A stretch of DNA of 64,000 nt from Branchiostoma floridae (lineage: Eukaryota > Chordata > Leptocardii > Amphioxiformes > Branchiostomatidae): positions 18,196,684 through 18,260,683 of the forward strand of contig NC_049989.1 of assembly GCF_000003815.2 (NCBI RefSeq), written 5' to 3'. Made by a program: the position numbers and the translations under genes. Positions within the stretch are counted from its first letter, which is position 1. Each line of letters opens with the position of its first letter. Shown here one piece after another: positions 35,241 to 46,192 of this stretch. The notes under the pieces are model-generated. The model ran no database searches. It was given only the letters and a program-made list of their open reading frames with translations, and was not told the origin of the DNA.

Positions 35241-35662
35241 AGTGGTGCGTACCTAAACTCAATTTCAGGTTCAGGTCCGGATTCAGGTCCAGCAGTTCAG
35301 GTCCAGGACCTGAACCCATCATTGCATATTATGTGCATTTTTTTTTAGGGGGAGGGGGGATGGTGTATAGGCAATTACATGTTAGCATGAATTGAAATGC
35401 AATGTGAAAAATACATGAAAATGATATACAGCCAGTGTAAACACAAAATGTTTTTTGTCTTTTTCCAGTGCAAATTTCATGGTCTATGGAAGGTTTTAGA
35501 TGGTTATTATAATAAGAACAAAAAAAAAAGGAATATAAATGTCAGATTGCTTTTTGCAAGTCCGGACTTGGCTCCGGACATTTAGGTTTTTTTTTTACTT
35601 GCTAATTGGACCTAAACATTTTTAGGTCCAATTCCAAGTCCGGGCTTTAGGTACGCACCACT
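35241..35662. mobile_element. hAT-like MITE with 8-bp flanking repeat ATGTACTA
   Basis: Left AGTGGTGCGTACCTAAA, right TTTAGGTACGCACCACT, a 17-bp inverted match. ATGTACTA occurs just left (two bases from the end) and immediately right, consistent with an 8-bp target duplication as in hAT elements. The interior has repeated AGGTCCAG blocks shared with 21901-22128. Confidence 0.7.
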
Positions 35663-36965
35663 ATGTACTAGGCATAGTAGCAAGTCTCCACGAGGGACTC
35701 TGATCAGAGAGCTGTAAATTTTATGATATTCCATCAAAAAACAGAACTTTCATTGATGTGACTTGAGATCAATGGATTGACATGGAACTCAGGATTAAGA
35801 AACCAGGGAGACAGCAATCCTGCAATCTCAAGTCTTAGACTTTGACAGGTTAAACCCCCTACAAAGTAGAAGGGCAAATGTAATATATACAGCAAAAATC
35901 CATTTTATGATCTTTGCAATTGCTTGCCTCTGGTCAAGTGCGCTCTCAAGTTGGACCCTTCGTCACTCTCAGGTCCCTCTTTATTTTCCTCACGTGTCAA
36001 GGGTTTGACAGAAGTGGGAGGTAGTGTCAATAGTTCATGACTTTCTGCACAGGTTGTTTTACAGCGATTTATTTACGAACGTGTCATGTTGAAAGCTTGG
36101 GCTGTCGAAGCACACTTTTGTGGCCTTGACTTCACCTTGGATCAAAAAAGCTGTCCTGTTGGTTGTTGAGTCTCTGAGCGGGGAAGCTTGATTTTATGAC
36201 AAGTCCTCTTTGATTTATTCTCTTGCATATCGAGTGATGATTATTTTGCACCAGATATTGAACATTTTCTCACATTCTCTATTCTTCAGTGTGAGGGCAG
36301 GCTTTTTCAGTACTTGGTTGTTTCTTACAATAACAGAGGAGAATGCAAACCAACTGATTTAGTGTTGTCGTGGGACTTGACAGATTTTGAAGCGTTTGGC
36401 TTGGATTGTAGTGAGTAGTGTTTATAAATTTGCTATAGTAGCAGTTTTCTATAGCAACAGTGCTAGCAAGTTATATTTGAGGGGCCTGCATGGGTAATTT
36501 CAATGCTTTAAACTAAATTCAGAACTTTTGTGAAGATAAAGTGCATTTTCACGTCTCTCTGACAGTGAATTAAACTTTGATTGCTCACATGTTGCATTTT
36601 CTCATCCCTCACATGTTGTCGCATCTTTTGAATTTTCCCGTGCTTTTTGGCTATGCAGCAAATCAGTTGGAAAATTGGCACAGCTGCAGTTTGGAGACTT
36701 CATAATTTCTTTCCAATTATTCCGCCAATAGCATCTGCTGAGGGCAAATTGTTCTTCTGGGTAGAAACAACAGAATCTGCCGCAGGAGACAAAATAGAAG
36801 GAAAAGTAATGACTTGGCAAGCTTCTTTCTTAAGGAGATACCTGCGTTTCTGGAAACAATTATTTCTTTGGAAAGTTTACTTTGTTTTGATGGTGTAATT
36901 TTTGCAGTATAAGAAGATGGTGGTCGTGGCTAAACATATTGAGCAGCTTAGCAGTCTTCCTTTAG

Positions 36966-37115
36966 TGGTGTCGTGTTGGTATAAGGGTTAGGGCATTTGG
37001 CCCAGGACCTAAAGGTCTTGGATTCAAATCTCATGACTTGCCACTGATGTTGTACCCTTGGGAAAGGCACTTTATACAAATTTGTTCGTCCAGGTGAAAA
37101 GTAGTACCTAGTGTA
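36966..37115 (+). mobile_element. tRNA-derived SINE with L2-like tail
   Basis: tRNA-like head (GTGTTGGTATAAGGGTTAG, then GATTCAAATCTC as B box), then CCCTTGGGAAAGGCACTTTA, a tail sequence common in deuterostome SINE/L2 families (knowledge-based). Confidence 0.65.
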
Positions 37116-37474
37116 GTGTAGATCACAATCTCTATCCCTCCATCCCACCAGAGGTCCTGAATTTAAAGAGAGGCAAATCTCACACAAAAGTAACGCTTGA
37201 TCCTTTGGCTATTTTAAAATTAGGCAATCTTCTGATGCTGTATCAACAAAGACTGTCAAAAGTTGTTGACAGTGTGACGTTGGCTCAAGAACTTCAATCT
37301 GCAGCATACTCGCACTACAGTCATAAGACTGTTATCCAGGATTTGGAACGCTTCAAACAGATTCCCTTTCTCCCCATCTACTTGGTCCTCCCGGGACTTA
37401 GTTACCCTCCAAAATGGACACATCAGTTGTTTTCTGCCTCCTTTTAAGCTGTAAATGTCTATCATTCACCCTAA

Positions 37475-37841
37475 GGCCACACCAATTTGATTTCTTGGTT
37501 CACGGATTTTTTCATAGAAAATATGGAGCGAGAGGGCGAAATAAAAATAAAAATAAAAATTGTAAAATGGTTGGGGTAAAGGTAACGGCTAATCCAAAAC
37601 ATAAAGAAAAAAAGTTTTCAGCTTGAAAAAAGTACAAAAACACTATTATTGTACAGTAACAGCACCTGTACCCATACTTTAAGGAGCTTATGATATAAAG
37701 GCCAATTTGCTACACCAGAAAGTTGGTGAATGCTTTCATTAATGGTGAAAATTTGCTGAGTGGTAATTTTTATTTTTATTTTTTTTCCCAAAAAATAGGA
37801 GCGAGCGAATCCGTGAACCAAGAAATTAAATTGGTGTGGCC
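37475..37841. mobile_element. PIF/Harbinger-like MITE, about 33-bp inverted ends, TAA target duplication
   Basis: Left GGCCACACCAATTTGATTTC with TTGGTTCACGGATT; right AATCCGTGAACCAAGAAATT with AAATTGGTGTGGCC. TAA flanks both sides (37472-37474 and 37842-37844), the 3-bp TWA duplication typical of Harbinger elements. The interior has AAATAAAAATAAAAAT and its inverse. Confidence 0.78.
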
Positions 37842-38535
37842 TAATGGCTTGATAGTGACCATGACCTAAGCGTACATGAAAGCCCCCAAACCACTTATAA
37901 ATAGTAAAATTATGCTTTTATCCTTTTGAAAGTGTGCGTATATATAGATCTGTACATGACCTTGGTCACTTGACCTTTCTTGCCAACGCCTTTTACCAAA
38001 TCTTATGTGGCCGTGTCAGTTGAAGTTAAAAGGAGGAAAATGTTACAGTTATGTTTCAACCTGTTGGGGGAAAAGGGTAACAAAAGGGCATGCAAGGAAC
38101 TCTTAGCGATAGGATTGCTTCCAAAGCGCCTGTCATACACTCAGGACTTTCCCACGACTTACATGTAGTTCTTAACCGCTTCCTATAGCAAGGTCGATAA
38201 GCACAGGGTTGGGAATCCATACTATACTGGCCCCAGTTTGCACTGCTTATATCGCGTCCAAGTAGAATACTACTTTCCATTTAAGTCTGATGTTTCAGAA
38301 TTTATAGTTGACTGGTGCAGATGGCTTTTAAGAGGGCCAGTAGGCAACCTTGGTAATCAACTACCAACAACAGATGACCTCGCTTTGAACTATATATTAA
38401 CTCCCATTGCCAGCCATGGTCTGGAGACACCTGGGAGGCCATGTCCAGCTTTGTGCAACAGGGGCTTATACGAGTTATGTAATAGATACTTGTCCATGAA
38501 GTACATGTGTAGATAGAATGTTGCTTAAAAACTAA

Positions 38536-38748
38536 TTACTGTAAATGCAGAAACTTTTGCGGTGGTTTAATACTCGTGGTTTTCGTGGTGGCTGCTTCAC
38601 CGTGAACTTAAAACCACTGTGAACATTTTTCCATGGCAGTAAGAGACTACTTTGCATGGCGCTGTCACAAACATAAAACCACTGCGAAAAGCCGTTTCTT
38701 CCGCTACTGCGAAACTAAATCCCCGCGAACGTAAATGCATGTACAGTA
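38536..38748. mobile_element. Short MITE of the TTACTGTAAATGCA family
   Basis: Left TTACTGTAAATGCAG, right TGCATGTACAGTA. Subterminal GCGGTGGTTTAATACTCGTGG with the matching inverted block CGAAACTAAATCCCCGCGAA. It ends 42 bases before the terminal exon's acceptor. Confidence 0.75.
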
Positions 38749-38790
38749 TTGTTTACCATGATGTCTAACATATCTTGTTCCCTTCTTCAG

Positions 38791-38816
38791 CTGCGCTGGC
38801 CGAGAACCTCAGCTAA
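38791..38816 (+). CDS. Large gene, terminal coding exon
   Basis: Acceptor GTTCCCTTCTTCAG|CTGCG has a strong polypyrimidine tract. The phase-1 entry gives T-A-L-A-E-N-L-S and stop TAA. It is very short, so support comes from splice quality and phase; the whole assembled frame is a multiple of three. An undetected alternative last exon is possible. Confidence 0.6.
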
Positions 38817-40044
38817 CATCGGGGAGACCACGCCTGCCCTGTCAGCCACCGACCTGCAACATTCCCATATATGGACTTATGGTTGCTTCACACAAGCCAT
38901 ATACATGTGTCAAGGTACTTATTATAAGTAAAAATGCCTGGCAAAATACGCTACGTACGTACTGTCACCAAATTTGAAATCTGTTTTCGAACTTGAAATA
39001 ACTATATTTGAATGTAGTCCTATCAAATTGAAAGCTTTTCATGGGAAGAACAGTATCTATTAATCTTTCTTGGTACTAGCTATACACACAGGAGCAGAAG
39101 TATAAACAGTATGATATATGAACGTTATGTCCTAGTATTTAACAAACTGGACATTCTTTAAATGTCTGGATTCTAATGTACATGTATGCACTGTAACCAG
39201 GACAATGCTGGTGAGAAACGTTGCAAGTGGGAAGGTTACTTGTTAGGGACAGAGTATGGGGAACACTGTTGGGCCCTGTGGGTAGTTTTCTTTTTTAAAT
39301 GTCATTCTTTATTGTTCCAAAGTTCATTCTTCATTGTTTGAAAGAGAAAGACAATACAAAGGACACGCATGGCATAAAAAAGCAATGTGACAATATTTGA
39401 CAATAAATAGAAACAATTTATTAAATGAAGACATTTCCATATAAAAAATAACTGACTGGCTGTCCCCATTCTCAAACATAGTTTTGCCTGTTTTTCTAGA
39501 AATAATACTTTCTGAGTGTGAAATAAAAACTTAAGAACTTACACTTTTTGAAGATGGTTTACTGAAAAGAAACAAGAAAATGAACTACTTAACGATTGGC
39601 TCAGTATCTTGAGCTGTATTTTCGAAAATTTACCTGTTTCACCATAATTTAAAAGAAATGCCAACAAATGTCTTCACACATAGCACAAACAAGTCCGTCC
39701 TGGTTCGATTCCCAAAAAGTTACCAAAATCCGTTCAACAAGTTTGAGTGTAGCCTAAGGTTTCTTTTCTATCCATGATATGTGTTTGGGTCAAAGTTAAA
39801 ATATTCTCTCGAACGCGAAGGAATCAAATGTTATTCATAATCTAATAAGTTTTTAGATACTGCACAATCATGTTTATACAAAATTTAGACATAATTCAAC
39901 ACACAGTACAAAATTGGTTTCGAAATGTCCTTAGTTATTGATAGGCAACTCTAACTTTAAGGTCGTTGTTCAAAGTCGCTTTGAATGGACAGCATTAGTA
40001 TATTTAGGGCTAAAACATGTTTCTATTGGGTTATAATAGGGTTT

Positions 40045-40288
40045 ACGGAAAAGGCTGGGCTGTCTACCTGGGCTGTCTACCTGGGCTGTCTACCTGGGCT
40101 GTCTACCTGGGCTGTCTACCTGGGCTGGCTATCACGTCAGGCTACTTGGACCTACGATAGCCCGTTGGGACGTTGGCTGTTTTAGCGGTAGCCTGATGAG
40201 ATAGACAGCCCAGGTAGACAGCCCAGGTAGCCAGCCCAGGTAGACAGCCCAGGTAGACAGCCCAGGTAGACAGCCCAGCCTTTTCCGT
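40045..40288. repeat. Large hairpin built from two inverted arrays of a 13-bp repeat
   Basis: The left arm, from ACGGAAAAGG, has six units of CTGGGCTGTCTAC (the last variant). The right arm has six inverted units of GTAGACAGCCCAG (one variant) and ends CCTTTTCCGT. Next to the arrays, CATCAGGCTAC/GTAGCCTGATG-type sequence also pairs. The loop is about 45 bases. A folded transcript would form a near-perfect stem of about 100 bp. Confidence 0.85.
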
Positions 40289-43084
40289 CAAGATATAGAT
40301 GTATCAGATCTACTTGTACATTGTTGTATGGAAACCTTCATTTTCCTTGTTGTCCTTGTTGTAGAAGAAAATCTCATGTGTCATGCAAAATTAGTAGTGG
40401 AAAAAGGAAGATATAGTCAAGGTTCAAGTACAGATACATATAATTAAGAGGGAATATTATGTATATCTGTCATTTTTGTTTTGATAGATACTACTAAAAT
40501 GTTAGATCCTAACATTTGAGTCAATTGGGTGTTTGAAGTTTAATGGTGCTGTAAGTGCATTGGTGGCATAAATGTATATCATTTGCTCAGCACTGTATAC
40601 ATCATATCCTGTGTTTGTATGACATAAAAGCTATCTAGAATGTTGCAACAGCACTGTACATGTTTGCTAGAAAGCAACTGTCAAGGCTTTTCTTTTGTTG
40701 GTTTGATTATTTTTGGTCACAATTTCTTGTGGGTTGCAAACTTTAAGACGTTGTACTGTGACTGCGCAGCTGTTATGGAAATGTGTAAAACTTGACAAAT
40801 AGAGGATGCATTATAGGCGAATTGATATCAACAGTTTTGTAGTCTGGTGCTTTTTTTTAGCAGACTTGACTCGTGATGTAATAAACTGATCAGGGTAAAT
40901 TATATGCTTGCTGTGAAAACGATGGAACTAGGCAGAAAGCAAGGCTAACAGTGGTAACAAGGTGTCTGTTACGTAGTAAGAAATTGAAATTCAAGAGTGT
41001 AGCAAGAGTGTATACTTAGTAATATCTGTACATAGAAACAGATAGTTTGAAGAAAAACACTTGTAGATAGAGTGTACGGTGGCTATGGATAGAGATGGAA
41101 GTACAGTCATAGAGAACATAAAAATGCAAAATAGAAGATAGCTTAAAACATTTCATGTGCGTGGTTGTCTTGAAGGTGAATGAGAATACGCAAGATTCAC
41201 GAAAGATGTTTATTTAAAAAAATGTTTCATTTAGATGAGAGGGAGATTTAAGACTGAGATGATAGTAAGAGATAGTCTGAAACGTAATATAGTGTTGTCA
41301 GTGTCGAATGTTGCAGTTAAGCCAATATAACAGCTACACAAAATACAGCGGCCATATGTTGGGAACTTATAAGTATTCAGTAACATGCCTGAACTACTAA
41401 AATGTAGAACTGACAGTGCAACCAAAATAGCATGAACCAATACATGTGTGGAGCCAAATTTTTGACAAGTATATTGATATCATACATCTTCCAATACCTG
41501 TATCCAGTGCCATCTGCGAGAGACATAAGGCCCCCCTTTCCACTAGAATGCGATCGCTGAGCGACTGTAAAAAGCAACCAATAATGGATTTGTTTGACCC
41601 ATATTTCTATAATATTGGTCAGGAATACAATGGACTCTGCTAAAAATTAAACACACAAAGTGTTAAAAAACAATCTTTTTTTAAAATCAATGGAGCGATC
41701 TTTCAAATATTTGGTTGCTTTATATTGGACGCTAAGCGGTCGCATGCTCTAGTAGATCGGTTGGTATACCTGAGGCATATTCTCTACAGTAACAGATAGG
41801 CTTCCATTTTTTATGTCTCCATGTGTGTATATACTGGTCAACATTCTGACAGTTGGGCATTATAAGCTGGTTTGAACTACGCTAGTGGTGTGATGCATCA
41901 TGGGTAATATGTCAAAGTTGAAGGCCCTTGAGACGTCAAGAAAACATGTCTTAACATGTGTCAATCATGTTGTAGACAATAACTGTAACGTTATACATGT
42001 TACTGTTTGGCTTATTACAATATAACTGAAAGCTACAGCTATCACCTTGCTTAGCTTGTGTCAAAGTGTCAGTATGATTGTACCATGGAAAAAGTAATGT
42101 TCATTTTGTGGACTTTACAGGATAGTGGAAATCGCCTTTATTTCAATGTTTAACATAGATTTCATATCTTTATGCCCATCAAAAAAGCATACATTCCCAT
42201 TTCAAAAAAATCAATGTGTTTTTTTAGGCAGGTCTGATGAAACAAGGAGTGACAGTGTTTCAGCATCAAATTCTTTGTTCTATGGATCAAAATTGGAACA
42301 AGTTGGCCAAAAGAAAAGCATTAAAGTTACTTTCTACTGAAATAGTAGAGGTAAAATTATCGCAGACAGTAACACAAATGCACCAACATTGTTAGAATTT
42401 TAAAGATTGAATAAAAATAAAGAAATATGAAACTCTGTTGCAGTCAAACATGGACGGTTTTGTAATTATCATAATAAGTAAGAATCTTTTTTGTGAATTT
42501 TGTGATTGCAAAAAGCAGCACAACAGGTCATATCAAAGTCAATGCAAACCAAAATGTAGCACGGGTAATCCCCAAACCAACTTTTGGCCAAGATGCAGCA
42601 TATTAATCTTACTGCTGAAGTAAAAATATGAACTTTAATAGCAAAGCAATTATAAAATTAGGCTTGATCCTGAAGAATTGTAAAAAAAAAACAGTATAAG
42701 AAGCAGTATGTGTGGAAAAGAATGATACGTACTTTGGTGATGTTGTATTGGTACAAAATTGTTCTATAATTGTACATACGCGAGACATCTTTCATTTTTT
42801 GTGTTCTTTTGTTATGATTTTAGTGCAAATTATGACTGATACAAGCCATTGATGTGACAGATGTGAAATCGAAAGAGGTTGCTTTAGGTAGAATGTATTT
42901 TGCAATGCTTGTTGATAATTTTGTGAACATTGTATATTGGGTATTAGTTGTTTGGTGTAATGAGTACTAAAGGTTATTATTATAAGACTATGGTACAGCA
43001 GAATATACTATATAAAAACTTGAACAACTTCTGTGTGTTGGAAAAAAAGTAACAAAGATCCTGTGATTGTGTCACAATTGTGTC

Positions 43085-43090
43085 AATAAA
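43085..43090 (+). terminator. Candidate poly(A) signal of the large gene
   Basis: AATAAA followed within 25 bases by TTGACATTGTGTTGTGT, a GT-rich downstream element. Confidence 0.45.
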
Positions 43091-43110
43091 AATCATAAAA
43101 AACTTGACAT

Positions 43111-45455
43111 TGTGTTGTGTATTTATTTCCTTGTTTGTATTGTGCGTTACGTTTTGTCTAATCCAAGTTTGTTTTACATAGATGTCGATCTGCAGAACAG
43201 TGTATGGTTTGATTCACTGCGTTAGCAGTGATCGATTTTGCCACAAGGGAGTCACACTGACACGGGTGAAGTATCCATAGGTTAAGTCCATTGACGTCTT
43301 TAAATCCTATTCGAGTCATGTAAACAATGCTAACTTCCTAGCTCTGTTTTAGACCAAGTTTGACTGTAGAAGCCTGCATGGTACATGGTAAAAATGACTC
43401 TCCCTTACCTTGCTCTTGTTCTTTTCTTGGATCAGTAATTATAGCCCCAAAACGGATGAACGCCTGCCGATATAATCTGCTCCTTTTTTAATCGGTAAAA
43501 ACCCAGTCCACTGATTTTTACCGGTTTTGTACCAGTACACCGCCCCTAGTCCTGATTGATGAGCGAGACAGAGCGTGTATAGTTGCTAGTTGTATCTCGC
43601 ACTACCACTGGCATGCAATCCCACAGAATCGAGTTTGATTGACTTCAAACAAATTCTAACTCAAACCCTACACCCTGTAGAGTGAAAGATTGGCAATCTC
43701 TGTCTCATGTAGATCAATATAGATGGTTGATGGCTACTCAGATGAAACCTGGAGGCGCATATATGAGGGCACTCCAGCCGCCAGTGAACATAGCCAGTGG
43801 GCGTTTTTTTAATGAACTTCCTGGCACGTTTGACCAATTACTGACGTCACGTATCCGCAAGATCACGTGTTGATAAGATCACGTGCCTGTAACTCTCGCG
43901 AGTTTACGTTCTGAAGTGAGTGGTCATCAGTATTGATCCTGAAGAAGGCGACAGTGAGCGACAGTGGTCGTTGAAAATTTCATCTGTAACGTTATATATA
44001 CCTTTGTGTTGGAAGAAAGTTTAGCATTGTACTTTGAAGATTTACCATTGTTCTCAGGTCGAACTTGTTACGTTACACAGTTCCTTGAAAGAGACCGGAA
44101 CCCGTCCCTGGGTCCTTCGACGGTACAATTCTTCAAAGTCGCCAAAGTCCGGGAAGATGCATGGTGTTCATTACGGCAGAGACGAGGTAGTATTGATTCT
44201 TCTAAGCCCAGCTTCTGGGACGACAGGTCAATCTTATGGCTATCTCCTGGCCCGACGTTGCTGCCCTTGGGAATGAATATAAGATTATACACTTTTACAC
44301 TGGTATATGTTTGTAGTTCTATTTCTACAGATATGCTAAGGTCACATTTCCAAAACGGCACCCGGTATACAAAATGTAGGATATGTCTTCCAAAGGATAT
44401 GTGTTTCAAAGGTTATGTCTTTCCTGGAAAAGCATCTTCATAAGCAAGGCCCTAACGGATCAAGAGTGATCTTTCAGAGAAAGGTTTCATGAAGAAAAAA
44501 AATAAATTTCCAAGGGAACAAACCTCTGTGAGCAACCTTAAATCTCCCCGGGAAAAGTCCTTGGAAACGTCCTTGGAACAAGGCAGCTTTCGTGACAAGC
44601 GTCTTAAGGATGTAGATGCACTTCTTACGTAATTATGTCAGAGGATATGTCTTTCTTAGGGAATGGATCGTCTTGGGGGACGCTCTTTCCAGAAAAGGAG
44701 GTGTCTTTCCGAGAAATACTAAGTATACAAACAGCTTTGCACTGGAACAAAATCATTCAGAAGAAGACAAATCTCTCCACAAGGAAAAAAATCTCTCTGT
44801 AAATAGAGGAAAGTAGCATTCTTGCGCAGGATACATATGAACAGCTCTATCTGATAAAGTAAAAGGATTTCTGTTTTTTGGTAGAGAAAGCCTCCTGGGG
44901 AAAGCTTTCCCGGAAAAGGAGGTGTCTTTCACTGGTTACCAACTGACTAAAAAACAAACTATGCACTCGATCTTCGATCTTACATCACTAGCATTGTCTT
45001 CCTGTTTTTCTTTTTTCAGGAGATAAACCAAAGTAAGAAGAAAGCAGCTTGGTCACTCACGGAGAGGGAGCTTGTACCACATGCCAAAATATAACACCCT
45101 GTATACAGTCCCGTCTCTTCTACATACACTGCTTTACATGTAAATCCTGACCAGGAACAAAGTAATGATAGTATGTACAAAAATGTAGCGCCTACCCTTC
45201 TCAAAACAACTATACTCAGCCGGTGTAGTCTTCAACAAAAAAGGCATAGTATTTTTCTTTGTACATTTCTGTCCTACTAGGGCTGTTTTTGACCGAGTAT
45301 TCGAAATAGAACGGGACTCTATTATTTTGACATGTTTGATATGGCATTCGGCTGGAAGGGTCCATTGACAGTATGTCTGGAGTCCAGATGTTCATCAAAT
45401 AAGCAGATGAAGAGTTGAGATTGGATATGGTCTCCAAGCAGATGTTGGGTGATGT
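43111..45455. other. Intergenic region with no secure gene
   Basis: No open frame has clear protein features (43964-44443 and 45216-45437 minus look accidental). A possible tiny two-exon transcript is discussed in the findings. The stretch 44460-44940 has repeated GGAAAAGGAGGTGTCTTTC-like words. Confidence 0.4.
43833..43902. promoter_or_regulatory. Promoter-like cluster: CCAAT, CRE, two CACGTG, CTCGCGAG
   Basis: CCAAT at 43833, TGACGTCA at 43842, CACGTG at 43864 and 43880, and CTCGCGAG at 43895 fall within 70 bases. These are the known CCAAT box, CRE, E-box and CGCG core-promoter words. The direction is unknown. Confidence 0.4.
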
Positions 45456-45461
45456 TTTATT
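45456..45461 (-). terminator. Candidate poly(A) signal of the NLR gene
   Basis: AATAAA on the minus strand (CTAAATAAAACATC), about 730 bases after the NLR stop codon. Confidence 0.35.
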
Positions 45462-46192
45462 TAGTCATGGCCAGGCTTAAAAGTCCTTTCAAAATTCTGC
45501 TCTACATGAATGTTTGCAACATGTTAGTATAATTTACTTCAACCTTATGAATACAGTATGCTGACCTCAGCTGAGACAATGTACAGAACGGGTCGGCATG
45601 TTGGGGACTCAGTACTACTGCAGCCTCGGGGAGCTGGCTGTGCTGTCCGCTCCCTCAGGAACTAGATCATCAGAGCAGCTGTGTGTGGGAAAAGGAGATA
45701 TTAAGTAACATTAAATGCTGTCATGTCTTTGACTGCAAAATGATAGAGTAAGACAAATGATAAACAGAATGATTTTTAAACCATTTGGTGTCATACAGTA
45801 CAAGTTAAGACATACTCAAAATGGTTACATTCCTTAGAAGAAGAAGAATCATCATCATAGTGAAGTAAGTTTACTAAAACAGCTGCGTATCTAGGAATAT
45901 TCATTAAAATTTAATGGTACACTAGAGTCCTGAATGTAATGCAAAGGTCAATCTACATATCTTATCACTAAGACGTCCATCAAATATACAATATCAGAGT
46001 CCCTTTAAGCTACCCTGCAATACAGTACAGTTATGCTTATAGGATAACAAATATACCTTATTTTGTTTAGACTATTAGGGTCTTTTTAAGCTGCCGTGTG
46101 GTTCAACGGAGGGGTTCCTCAGAGTGAGCGACAATACCCTGCCATGAGAGTGGTACAATACTGTATACCTATAGGACAACCAGTATAACTCA

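Larger units (their letters stand above)
28085..38790. other. Long last intron of the large gene, containing a nested minus-strand gene and many MITEs
   Basis: No further plus-strand exon with matching phase was found between 28084 and 38791. The intron holds the dynein light-chain gene (30877-34131, minus), at least six MITEs or SINEs, and a poly-T/AT-rich background. The region 29326-30430 shows nothing recognisable, and neither does 35663-36960. Confidence 0.6.
1568..38816 (+). other. Gene span: large multi-exon gene for a disordered tryptophan-motif repeat protein
   Basis: Twenty exons (the first is tentative) join in phase with GT-AG borders into a 1,118-codon frame ending in TAA at 38814-38816. 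The protein is rich in Ser, Pro, Lys, Arg and Glu and has no visible globular domain. It carries two motif classes. Class A is P-x-W-T/V-x-V/I (SPDWVTV, FSWTTV, SPAWTKI, SPEWTTI). Class B is P-x-W plus a basic helix-like stretch (PSWAKDTQLKK, PDWAKQAEEKTKRV three times, PEWANRAK, PSWIEQSRKK, PDWKVQLQKRKK, EPVWKKEIRRRK, EPAWKRELSRRR, EPVWKQEAERKR). Most internal exons are phase 1-1 or 0-0, so exons can be duplicated or skipped without a frameshift. I do not recognise the family with certainty. The spacing of the W motifs and one basic segment resemble capping-protein regulators of the CRACD/KIAA1211 type, but that comparison is from memory. A cytoskeletal scaffold is an inference. Confidence 0.75.
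38817..43110 (+). other. Probable long 3' UTR and trailer of the large gene
   Basis: AT-rich sequence without exons. It includes the hairpin repeat at 40045-40288. AATAAA at 43085 with a GT-rich stretch after it is the best candidate end. An earlier AATAAA-type signal near 42410 could also serve. The UTR length is inferred. Confidence 0.4.

Noticed and set aside
43964-44443. 159-codon plus frame
   Set aside because: No recognisable domain, overlapping frames equally open, no splice or codon-use support.
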